Shown: positions 7,283 through 13,781 of the stretch, piece after piece
How the letters are laid out: each line of letters begins with the position of its first letter
Position numbering within the stretch: the stretch's first letter is position 1
Source: Phycisphaerae bacterium
GTDB taxonomy: Bacteria > Planctomycetota > Phycisphaerae > Phycisphaerales > SM1A02
NCBI GenBank assembly: GCA_002718515.1
Contig: PBEX01000034.1
Span: 21,007 to 38,135, forward strand
Direction of reading: 5' to 3'
DNA length: 17,129 bases
Notes under the pieces: model-generated
Databases searched by the model: none
What the model was told of the DNA's origin: nothing
The model's input: the letters and a program-made list of their open reading frames with translations, nothing else
Position numbers and translations under genes: made by a program

Positions 7283-7888
7283 GTGGACTATCTTGAGCCC
7301 TACAGAGAAGCTGCAAAGGAACACGGCGGGTCGTTTTACGCCACGCTCTGGAGATCAAGAGAAGGACAACAACTGAGATTTCGAACGATGTGTAATGGCA
7401 TCGATTTTTCTGACATGTCAATCCTAGATGTTGGGTGCGGACTTGGTGATTTTGCTGACTACTTGATTGATCATCAGATCTCTTTCGCATCATTTCAAGG
7501 CATCGATGCAATGGAACAGATGATTTCTGAGGCGAATAACAAGTCGCTTCCTCGTTGCACTTTTTCAATTGGCGATGTCATCGAAAACGAAGGCCTATTG
7601 CAAGGGTTTGACTGGATAACGATGTCTGGCACACTCAACGCGATGCCTCAATCCCTCGCCATGGAACTTGTTTCAAAGGCATTCTCAGCGTGCACTATTG
7701 GAGTTGCATATAACTTCCTATCTAATCAATGCAAACAAAATCTAGAAGAGGATTTAACTCCTGCAAGTCGGTTTGACACGGTTCAAATGCTTGAACAAGC
7801 ATTCAAACTCACTCGGAATGTGACGTTCGACCAATCTTATCTTGATGGTCATGACGCGACGATTATTCTCAAAAAAGTGCAAGACTAA
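7283..7888 (+). CDS. Class I SAM-dependent methyltransferase, substrate unknown
   Basis: 201 aa Rossmann-fold methyltransferase. Motif I is I-L-D-V-G-C-G-L-G-D-F (47-57), the SAM-ribose acidic residue is Asp75 in Q-G-I-D-A, and S-I-G-D-V (around 94-98) and D-W-I-T-M-S-G-T-L-N (around 111-120) match motifs III-IV. The start is GTG, 5 nt after the amidotransferase stop, with no SD. The substrate cannot be derived from the sequence. The protein lacks the specific motifs of UbiE/MenG or CmoA as far as I can see, so an assignment to quinone methylation from the nearby isoprenoid genes would be speculation. The gene ends the run that begins at ispA; a 54-nt gap with an inverted repeat follows. Confidence 0.85.
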   Translation: MDYLEPYREAAKEHGGSFYATLWRSREGQQLRFRTMCNGIDFSDMSILDVGCGLGDFADYLIDHQISFASFQGIDAMEQMISEANNKSLPRCTFSIGDVIENEGLLQGFDWITMSGTLNAMPQSLAMELVSKAFSACTIGVAYNFLSNQCKQNLEEDLTPASRFDTVQMLEQAFKLTRNVTFDQSYLDGHDATIILKKVQD

Positions 7889-7912
7889 GAAATTAAGCGC
7901 TTCATTTCAGTT

Positions 7913-7938
7913 TCCAAAGAAGCCTTTGTATCTTTGGA
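7913..7938. repeat. Perfect 8-bp inverted repeat upstream of the DUF4159 gene
   Basis: TCCAAAGA (7913-7920) and TCTTTGGA (7931-7938) are exact reverse complements separated by 10 nt. The structure lies between the methyltransferase stop (7888) and the ATG at 7943, ending 4 nt before that ATG. No T-run follows, so it does not look like an intrinsic terminator. It could be an operator or an RNA hairpin that masks the start region. Function is unproven. Confidence 0.6.
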
Positions 7939-7942
7939 TTCG

Positions 7943-9823
7943 ATGTTTATCAAAATCTTAACGCTCCTCATCTGTTTGACACCATCGGCTGAATTGTCAT
8001 GTGAACGAATCGCTGAAGAACTCCGCTTGAGGATGGATTCAAGCCGACTTTGGGAGCCATCTACTGCAACGGCAAGTTGGTTGTCAAAACATTTTGGAGG
8101 CACAACTGCAATCGTCACGCTAGCACTTGCTGAACATGGCGAAGATATTGAACACGCAGCAACTCAATTGTGGGGGATTCCATCTCCACACTTGTATGTT
8201 CGGTCGTTGAGGTTACTCATATGGAACACCAACATAGAAAAATACCGTGAACGAGCAAGGCGCGATGCCAAATCGCTTGTCAAAGAATGCAATACTGATT
8301 CCCTTTTGCAATTGCAATTCTGCTTGATGGCACTTCAAGAATCACACAGGAATGGCATTGAAATTCACACTAAATACTGGAAACAGATTGCTGAACAAGT
8401 GCTTCGCAAGCAGCGCACTGATGGTGGATGGGGTTACCCTCAACAAAAAGAATCAACGCATAATCTCACAGTCGCAGGCCTCAATTGCTTGCTTGCGATT
8501 GCCGAATCAACCCAACATTCATTAACTCAGTCGCAACATGAAACCATAACAAAACATGCACAGCATGCTGTGGACTGGCTTAAGAGCATGCCTCTTCCTT
8601 CTCAGAATCCTGGTGGAACGTCATTTATGAGTTTCTTTTACACCCTTGAACGAGTTGCCATGTGTTGCGGTTTCACGACAATCGGGGAACAAAACTGGTA
8701 CCTCACTGGGGTTAATGAAGTGTTAAAGAGCCACTGCAAACCCAGAACAGTGAGAGGGGCAACTGTCAATCTAGCATTTGCGCTCTTGTTCTTAACAAGA
8801 GGCAATTCGCCATACATAATCTCTGAGTACGCTGAGACAACAGGTGTCATCCCAAAAGGTCAACTCAGTCAACAATTGTCGAATGTATATGAGAACAAAA
8901 CTGAACAACGCGCAACTTGGAAGCAAGTCTCGCTCGATGATTCAATCTCAACTTGGCTTGAAGCACCAATTTTACTTAGTGTTAATGAACATGCTCTTGG
9001 GATTCCAACACACCATCTCCAAGAGTACATTGAGGATGGCGGACTACTTGTAGTCGTTGCTTCAAAAGTTCACCGAACACGCTTTGTTGAACGAATGGCA
9101 TGCGAGTTTCCGCAGTTCGTTAATACACCACTCACTTCTACTCACTGGTCTCAGCAAGAATTCGTACAGGCAAAACAAACTCGCGGAATAGTTTGGAATG
9201 ATGGCGTTAGGGATGTGGCAATATGCATTGAAGGCGAAGTGAACAGGCGAGGTGCGTTCCCTGAGAACTGTATCAACACGCTTACGAATGTAGCGCTTTG
9301 CGCTAGTGAACTTGGCCAACTCCGAGCTCGTGATCAAAAGTTTCTAGTTGAGCCATGTCCGTTTCCCGTTTACTCAATTGAGACAATGCCAACGATACGG
9401 AATCTGACTAATGAGCTCCCAATCCTCATTGGTAGCACCAAAGACAGCGACATCGAAGATGACTTGATTGACGAGTTAGTTGAATTCGTTGAAACTGGCG
9501 GCACAGTGATTATTGAATCGCTTGGCAAAAGAAACCCCTTTGCTCAGTTGGTACAACAACAAATCATTAGGGATGGAAAAGTACAACTTCAGCAGCACAA
9601 TGCAAACATCCTTTCACCACAAAAGAGAGGATGGTCATTAAAACACCAGCCCCAAATCGAAAAGGTTTTGTTTGCTGAAATGGGCAAAGGGCGAATCTAT
9701 TTTGCACACTTCGATATCAGGCACGCGTTCATGCAAACAACTTCATGGCAAATTCATGGGTACAACCATCAAACAACGAAGGAGTTGCTCGATACGATAT
9801 TGATGGTCCATGAATCATCGTAG
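7943..9823 (+). CDS. Secreted DUF4159 domain protein with N-terminal prenyltransferase-like toroid
   Basis: 626 aa protein with a likely signal peptide (residues 1 to about 18, M-F-I-K-I-L-T-L-L-I-C-L...), so probably periplasmic. The N-terminal half is alpha-helical and contains Q-R-T-D-G-G-W-G-Y-P (157-166), like the QW/DGGW repeats of the squalene cyclase/prenyltransferase alpha-toroid fold. No DxDD catalytic motif was seen, so enzyme activity is not claimed. The C-terminal half resembles DUF4159, an amidotransferase-like alpha/beta fold. It shows two similar units, E-D-G-G-L-L-V-V-V-A-S (364-374) and E-T-G-G-T-V-I-I-E-S (517-526). ATG 7943 is chosen over TTG 7934, which would put the signal peptide further in and lies in the inverted repeat. 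The next gene overlaps by 14 nt. Planctomycetes often carry such proteins, of unknown role. Confidence 0.75.
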   Translation: MFIKILTLLICLTPSAELSCERIAEELRLRMDSSRLWEPSTATASWLSKHFGGTTAIVTLALAEHGEDIEHAATQLWGIPSPHLYVRSLRLLIWNTNIEKYRERARRDAKSLVKECNTDSLLQLQFCLMALQESHRNGIEIHTKYWKQIAEQVLRKQRTDGGWGYPQQKESTHNLTVAGLNCLLAIAESTQHSLTQSQHETITKHAQHAVDWLKSMPLPSQNPGGTSFMSFFYTLERVAMCCGFTTIGEQNWYLTGVNEVLKSHCKPRTVRGATVNLAFALLFLTRGNSPYIISEYAETTGVIPKGQLSQQLSNVYENKTEQRATWKQVSLDDSISTWLEAPILLSVNEHALGIPTHHLQEYIEDGGLLVVVASKVHRTRFVERMACEFPQFVNTPLTSTHWSQQEFVQAKQTRGIVWNDGVRDVAICIEGEVNRRGAFPENCINTLTNVALCASELGQLRARDQKFLVEPCPFPVYSIETMPTIRNLTNELPILIGSTKDSDIEDDLIDELVEFVETGGTVIIESLGKRNPFAQLVQQQIIRDGKVQLQQHNANILSPQKRGWSLKHQPQIEKVLFAEMGKGRIYFAHFDIRHAFMQTTSWQIHGYNHQTTKELLDTILMVHESS

Positions 9824-10790
9824 TGTGACAATAGGATTAGTCGTGTTAACTGCTGTGTATGCTGCAGTCATTCTCAGTACTGAGAACGATGCCGCAGAAA
9901 TCAAAACGCTGTTGCAATCGAGTTCCGAGTTAGATGTCAAGAAAGGCATTAAACAATCCAAACGGCTTCATTACGATGTTTGCAAACCTCTACTAGTGCC
10001 TTTGATTGAGCAGAGCTCCAAGCATACCACTCAGTGTGAAGATGTCCTCATTGAACTTGCATCTCGCGATAAACGGGTTCTTGATTTAAAAGTAGGTGGT
10101 CTTACTACAGAGATGAATGATGTTCTTCGGTGGTGGCTAAATAGTCCCCCGCAATTAAAAGAATCCTCTGAACCAATATCCGAAAATTCATCCCAGTGGC
10201 TCATGCGACTCTGGTCACTCCAGCAGGAAGAGTTAGACATTCAAACACTGCTCGCAATCAACACAACACCCTTTCATGATCGAGATGGTAGCGTGCTGCT
10301 ATCGGTACTTGCGATTAACAAGCACACCCCGCTGCAGAAACGAATTGCAACAACTGCATCTCTATTGGGCGCACTCGATAGTGATGATGTGCGTACTGGA
10401 ACATTACTCTCAGCAATCTGGGGCTACACGATTGATCAATTTCAACCCAGCATGAATGACGAGTTGATGACGATCTCAAAAGTTCTCCAAACTCGTGACA
10501 CTGCCCTTGCTTGGCGGACCCTTCATCATGAAGATGGCACCATTCGACCTGACCAAATGCTCGCTGGACTCATCATCAGTGAAACAGAGTTTTTGCCCAT
10601 ATTGATAGACAGTGCAATTGGTGAGCAGTGGGCGCATCCTGAACATGCCGTTGAACTTGCAAGATGGATTCGACCATCAATCACGCAAAGATTACCTACA
10701 AAAGGACTAACTACGGTAAAATCTAGACTTGATTGGTGGCGCAAGTTCAAATGTGGTTACTTGATTGAACAAGGAATTCGAAATGGCTAA
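9810..10790 (+). CDS. Hypothetical membrane-anchored helical protein
   Basis: I do not recognise this 326 aa protein. The N-terminus (M-N-H-R-S-V-T-I-G-L-V-V-L...) has a positive start and one hydrophobic segment at about 6-23, a signal anchor or signal peptide. The rest looks mainly alpha-helical and Leu/Ser-rich, with several Trp pairs (R-W-W, D-W-W), and could be HEAT-like, though no clean repeat was found. It starts 14 nt before the DUF4159 stop and its end overlaps the thioesterase start by 8 nt, so it is translated as part of that run. The tight overlap with the DUF4159 gene and the shared export signal suggest a partner in the same envelope process (inference). Confidence 0.7.
   Translation: MNHRSVTIGLVVLTAVYAAVILSTENDAAEIKTLLQSSSELDVKKGIKQSKRLHYDVCKPLLVPLIEQSSKHTTQCEDVLIELASRDKRVLDLKVGGLTTEMNDVLRWWLNSPPQLKESSEPISENSSQWLMRLWSLQQEELDIQTLLAINTTPFHDRDGSVLLSVLAINKHTPLQKRIATTASLLGALDSDDVRTGTLLSAIWGYTIDQFQPSMNDELMTISKVLQTRDTALAWRTLHHEDGTIRPDQMLAGLIISETEFLPILIDSAIGEQWAHPEHAVELARWIRPSITQRLPTKGLTTVKSRLDWWRKFKCGYLIEQGIRNG
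10771..10775 (+). promoter_or_regulatory. Shine-Dalgarno of the thioesterase gene
   Basis: AAGGA, 7 nt before ATG 10783 and within the end of the preceding gene. It favours ATG 10783 over the in-frame TTG at 10765. Confidence 0.55.
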
Positions 10791-11175
10791 TTCAATAGCA
10801 CTAAGTGTTGTCATGATGCCGAGAGACGCGAACGCATATGGTTCCATCTTTGGGGGGATTATCCTTTCATACATTGACCAAGCGGGTTTCATTGAAGCAC
10901 GTAAGCACGGTGTTCATCGATGGGTAACAGCATCGATGGATCGAGTTGATTTTGAAAAGCCCGTGTACGTCGGTGATGTTGTTCGTTTTTACACAAACAC
11001 GATTAAGACCGGCACAAAATCTGTAAGCGTAGAAGTCACAGTCATCGCAGAGCGCTTTGACAACAATCAACAAGTTGAAGTGACCAAAGCAGAGTTAACG
11101 ATGGTGAGTATCGATGCCGATGGCAACACCATCCCATTTTTATCTTTACCGACTGCGCACGAAAGACATTCATGA
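10783..11175 (+). CDS. Acyl-CoA thioesterase, hotdog fold (YciA/BACH-like)
   Basis: 130 aa single-hotdog acyl-CoA thioesterase that would hydrolyse acyl-CoA to free acid and CoA in the cytosol. The diagnostic stretch M-M-P-R-D-A-N-A-Y-G-S-I-F-G-G (11-25) is followed by S-Y-I-D-Q-A-G (29-35), where Asp32 is the expected catalytic acid. D-F-E-K-P-V-Y-V-G-D-V-V, typical of the YciA/cytosolic long-chain acyl-CoA hydrolase family, comes later. Length fits the family. ATG 10783 is preferred because AAGGA lies 7 nt upstream; it overlaps the previous stop by 8 nt. The stop overlaps the purN ATG (ATGA, 11172-11175). Chain-length preference cannot be told. Confidence 0.9.
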   Translation: MANSIALSVVMMPRDANAYGSIFGGIILSYIDQAGFIEARKHGVHRWVTASMDRVDFEKPVYVGDVVRFYTNTIKTGTKSVSVEVTVIAERFDNNQQVEVTKAELTMVSIDADGNTIPFLSLPTAHERHS

Positions 11176-11756
11176 CCATTGATATTGCAGTGCTATTTAG
11201 TGGTGGTGGACGAACGGTGCTCAATCTGCTCAACCAAATCGAAGCTGGTAACCTAGATGCAAAAATCTCCCTTGCAATCGCATCAAAGGAAGGCCTCGTT
11301 GGGATTGACAGGCTGACTGAACGCGGTCTCGACGTAGCAATTGCAAGAGGTGTTGATGAACCCCTCGAGTTAGGTGATTCGCGAACATCCTCTTGGCTTG
11401 ATGACGCCCGCCCTTGTCTCATCTGCCTTTGTGGCTACCTTCGATTACTCAACATTGAGCCATGGATGGAAGGCCGAGTCATCAACATACATCCTGCGCT
11501 TCTCCCAAAGCATGGTGGAAAGGGAATGTTCGGCATGCATGTTCACAAGTCTGTCATCGAAAGTGGAGACCAGCAATCGGGTTGCACAGTTCATTTCGTT
11601 GACGAGCAATATGACCATGGCGAAACAATCGTCCAGCACACTTGTGAAGTCGATGCCGATGAAACTCCGCAATCACTTGCTGACAAAGTGTTCCAACTTG
11701 AATGCAGTGCATATGTCGAAGCAGTTAACAAAGTTGCCAGCCAACTCAAGGTATGA
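11172..11756 (+). CDS. purN: Phosphoribosylglycinamide formyltransferase (GAR transformylase)
   Basis: 194 aa cytosolic enzyme transferring a formyl group from 10-formyl-THF to GAR, the third step of purine synthesis. The formyltransferase core is intact: catalytic Asn105 and His107 in V-I-N-I-H-P-A-L-L-P (103-112), and Asp148 in Y-D-H-G (147-150), matching E. coli Asn106, His108 and Asp144. S-G-C-T-V-H-F-V (136-143) is also conserved. The N-terminal phosphate loop reads F-S-G-G-G-R-T-V-L-N-L rather than the common SGxGSNLQ, a modest variation. There is no ACT domain, so it is not PurU. It overlaps the thioesterase by 4 nt; DUF502 follows after 12 nt. No other purine gene is in the window. 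Confidence 0.92.
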   Translation: MTIDIAVLFSGGGRTVLNLLNQIEAGNLDAKISLAIASKEGLVGIDRLTERGLDVAIARGVDEPLELGDSRTSSWLDDARPCLICLCGYLRLLNIEPWMEGRVINIHPALLPKHGGKGMFGMHVHKSVIESGDQQSGCTVHFVDEQYDHGETIVQHTCEVDADETPQSLADKVFQLECSAYVEAVNKVASQLKV

Positions 11757-11768
11757 TGGATAGCAGAT

Positions 11769-12635
11769 ATGAGTGAACAGAAAAAATCTAGACCATTTTT
11801 GAGAGGGCTTGCAGTTCTGCTTCCTTCCGTATTGACTTTGTGGCTTCTTGTTAAGGCGTATCAATTCATTGATTCTGCAATTGCTGAGCCAATCAACAGA
11901 GGCATTCGGGCTGCATTCATAGAACTTTCATCAAAAGTTACTCCAATTGCAAAGCAGTTTGGTGTTTTGCCATCGCAAGAAGCAATTGAACAAGCCGCTC
12001 AAGAACAATTTGTTGCGATGAGCCAAACAGAAGAAGTGGCAACAATCACGCACCAACTCCTAACGACCAATGTCGACACTTGGTGGGCAGAACACCCCTA
12101 CATGAACTTCGTCGGTTTGATTGTTGCAGCCTTCATTGTTTACATTTGCGGCAGACTTGTTGGCGGGTTCCTTGGACGCTCCCTATACAAGAAACTTGAA
12201 CAGATCATGAGTTCGATTCCAGTGATCAGTAAGATTTACCCTTACGTTAAACAACTCGTTGATTTTCTCATCAGTGACAGTGACAAACCAAAGTTCAGCC
12301 GAGTGGTTGCAGTTGAATATCCCCGTAAAGGCATCTGGTCGGTCGGTTTCCTCACTGGCGAATCAATGAATTCACTTCAATCAAAACTCCCTGACTCAGT
12401 CACGGTTTTCGTTCCAAGTTCACCAACTCCGTTTACTGGATACACAATCACAATCCCTCGTTCTGAGATCATCGACTTACCAATCACTGTTGAAGAAGCA
12501 ATCCGATTTGCTGTTAGCGGTGGCGTTTTAAAGCCAGAACACGAGTTAAACGGTGAAAATGCCGGTTCTAAACTTCGTGATAGAATAGAAGACGAAGTGA
12601 CAGAAGCTTCAGGAAGTGAAGATTCATGCAAGTAA
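11769..12635 (+). CDS. DUF502 family inner-membrane protein
   Basis: 288 aa protein of the DUF502 family, whose bacterial function is not established. TM1 is at about 14-36 (G-L-A-V-L-L-P-S-V-L-T-L-W) and TM2 at about 112-140. The family-typical soluble part follows, with V-A-V-E-Y-P-R-K-G-I-W-S-V-G-F (around 178-192), V-F-V-P-S-S-P-T-P-F-T-G-Y (around 214-226) and V-S-G-G-V-L-K-P near the end. It is longer than many members (about 200-220 aa). The extra length is a helical stretch of about 70 residues between the two membrane segments. Its end overlaps the hpf start by 10 nt, so translation of the two is probably linked. Confidence 0.87.
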   Translation: MSEQKKSRPFLRGLAVLLPSVLTLWLLVKAYQFIDSAIAEPINRGIRAAFIELSSKVTPIAKQFGVLPSQEAIEQAAQEQFVAMSQTEEVATITHQLLTTNVDTWWAEHPYMNFVGLIVAAFIVYICGRLVGGFLGRSLYKKLEQIMSSIPVISKIYPYVKQLVDFLISDSDKPKFSRVVAVEYPRKGIWSVGFLTGESMNSLQSKLPDSVTVFVPSSPTPFTGYTITIPRSEIIDLPITVEEAIRFAVSGGVLKPEHELNGENAGSKLRDRIEDEVTEASGSEDSCK

Positions 12636-12949
12636 CGATTGCCGCCAAACATATTGATTTATCAAGTTCAATCGAGGAATACGCTCGATCAAAAGCTGAA
12701 AAACTCACAAGATATTATGACCGGACGGAACAAATCGATGTAAAAATTGAAAAAACGACGCATGGATTTATTATCGAAATCATTTGCGACGTTGTACATC
12801 ACGACCCGATCGTCTCAACATGTGAAGAAAATGATGTCTATGCAGCAATCGATGGCTGCTTAGACAAGAGCGTTCGTCAGTTGACGGATTTAAAATCGAA
12901 GACTAAAGACCACAAACATAACACGCCAACTGGAGGCCAAGAACGATGA
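12626..12949 (+). CDS. hpf: Ribosome hibernation-promoting factor, short HPF/YfiA type
   Basis: 107 aa protein of the HPF/RaiA family, which binds the 30S decoding region and inactivates ribosomes in stationary phase. The start M-Q-V-T-I-A-A-K-H-I-D-L-S-S-S-I-E-E-Y (1-19) and the following basic helix S-K-A-E-K-L-T-R-Y-Y match the family's beta-alpha-beta-beta-beta-alpha fold. The C-terminal dimerisation domain of long HPF is absent, so it is the short form; a basic, polar tail follows about residue 88. It overlaps DUF502 by 10 nt and ptsN by 4 nt (ATGA, 12946-12949). The hpf-ptsN order is the same as in rpoN loci of proteobacteria, but no rpoN is present here. Confidence 0.9.
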   Translation: MQVTIAAKHIDLSSSIEEYARSKAEKLTRYYDRTEQIDVKIEKTTHGFIIEIICDVVHHDPIVSTCEENDVYAAIDGCLDKSVRQLTDLKSKTKDHKHNTPTGGQER

Positions 12950-13416
12950 AACTGATGGATATTGTAGTTAAGGAAGCAATCATTCCTGAACTTGCAGCAA
13001 CGAAACGCGATGGCGTTATTGCTGAACTCGTAGACGCACTTGTCGCTGCAGGATGCGCAACAGAAGATCAACGAGAAGAGTTTACAAAGGCCATCATTCG
13101 GCGTGAGAACAAAGGTTCTACAGGATTTGGACATGGTGTTGCCGTGCCGCACATCAAACATCCTGATATCAAAGAGATGAAGATTGCAATCGGAAACAGT
13201 CCAGAAGGCATCGATTTCAAGTCTCTCGATCGCGAACCTGTCTTTTCAATCGTGCTTTTACTCAGCCCTGAAGACCAACCTGAAAATCACCTTGATGCCA
13301 TGGAAGCGATTTTTAGCAACTTGAGCCAAGACACTTTCAGAAGGTTTTTGAGACAGGCAACTTCACCAGAGGAAGTACTTACACTTCTAACCGAAACTGA
13401 TGAAGCAGTGAGGTAA
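12946..13416 (+). CDS. ptsN: PTS EIIA component, fructose/nitrogen-regulatory type (PtsN-like)
   Basis: 156 aa cytosolic phosphocarrier domain of the EIIA-Fru/Ntr family. The phospho-accepting His69 sits in G-F-G-H-G-V-A-V-P-H (60-69), matching E. coli PtsN His73, and the common R-R-E-N-K-G-S-T-G (52-60) precedes it. The C-terminal half has the expected L-L-S-P-E-D-Q-P-E-N-H-L (around 105-116). There is no EIIB or EIIC domain, so a regulatory rather than sugar-transport role is more likely (inference). It is translationally coupled to hpf by a 4-nt overlap. An HPr-like gene, its expected phosphate donor, follows after 92 nt; no EI gene is seen. Confidence 0.9.
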   Translation: MKLMDIVVKEAIIPELAATKRDGVIAELVDALVAAGCATEDQREEFTKAIIRRENKGSTGFGHGVAVPHIKHPDIKEMKIAIGNSPEGIDFKSLDREPVFSIVLLLSPEDQPENHLDAMEAIFSNLSQDTFRRFLRQATSPEEVLTLLTETDEAVR

Positions 13417-13432
13417 ACCTCATAAACAAAGA

Positions 13433-13462
13433 TTGTTCGCGAAACAGTTTCATGACTGTAAT
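13433..13462 (+). promoter_or_regulatory. Possible promoter for the HPr-like gene
   Basis: In the 92-nt gap after ptsN (13417-13508), TTGTTC (13433-13438) and TGTAAT (13457-13462, 5/6 match to TATAAT) are spaced by 18 nt. A transcript from here would begin near 13469 and would exclude ATG 13452 as a start, in agreement with GTG 13509. The gap also holds the palindrome TTCGCGAA (13436-13443). Weak -35; low confidence. Confidence 0.25.
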
Positions 13463-13508
13463 CGCTATTCTCCCCTCAATTTTTTCAACCCACTTTAGAT
13501 TTAATCTC

Positions 13509-13781
13509 GTGACAACAGCAACAACAACCGTAACAGTCTCAAACAAACTGGGCATGCACGCACGTCCGGCGATGTTGCTTGCTGAAGTTGCTGGAAGATT
13601 CAGTTCATCTATTACAGTTTCACATGACGCACATGACCCCGTTGATGCAAAGTCAATCATGCAACTCATGCTCCTTGCTGCGACAAAAGGAACAAATCTT
13701 CATATCACAGCAGACGGTGACGATGCAAGTCAAGCAGTCCAAGAACTAGAGTCGCTTGTTAAAGCCGGATTCAACGAATAG
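13509..13781 (+). CDS. ptsH: HPr-like phosphocarrier protein
   Basis: HPr-type phosphocarrier of 90 aa from GTG 13509. The active-site motif is G-M-H-A-R-P-A (15-21) with His17. D-A-K-S-I-M-Q-L-M (46-54) places Ser49 at the regulatory serine that HPr kinase phosphorylates in other bacteria (Ser46). GTG 13509 is preferred because it gives the usual HPr length and His position. An upstream ATG at 13452 would add 19 hydrophobic, non-conserved residues; neither start has an SD. It follows ptsN, so a regulatory phosphorelay is likely, but EI and HPr kinase genes are not in the window. Its stop codon (13779-13781) directly abuts the stop of convergent gpsA. The symbol is used generically: ptsH or npr. 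Confidence 0.85.
   Translation: MTTATTTVTVSNKLGMHARPAMLLAEVAGRFSSSITVSHDAHDPVDAKSIMQLMLLAATKGTNLHITADGDDASQAVQELESLVKAGFNE

Noticed and set aside
7934..7942. TTG start for the DUF4159 gene
   Set aside because: It lies inside the inverted repeat and only adds three residues before a good signal peptide beginning at ATG 7943.
8411..8440. DUF4159 protein as a squalene/hopene cyclase acting with nearby ispA
   Set aside because: The DGGW-type repeat only shows the toroid fold; no DxDD motif was found, a signal peptide is present, and the C-terminal half is DUF4159.
13410..13421. Hairpin TGAGG/CCTCA over the ptsN stop codon as a terminator
   Set aside because: The stem is only 5 bp and no T-run follows.
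13452..13508. Longer HPr start at ATG 13452
   Set aside because: It would add 19 unconserved hydrophobic residues and move the active His from 17 to 36; HPr normally has His near 15. It remains possible since neither start has an SD.
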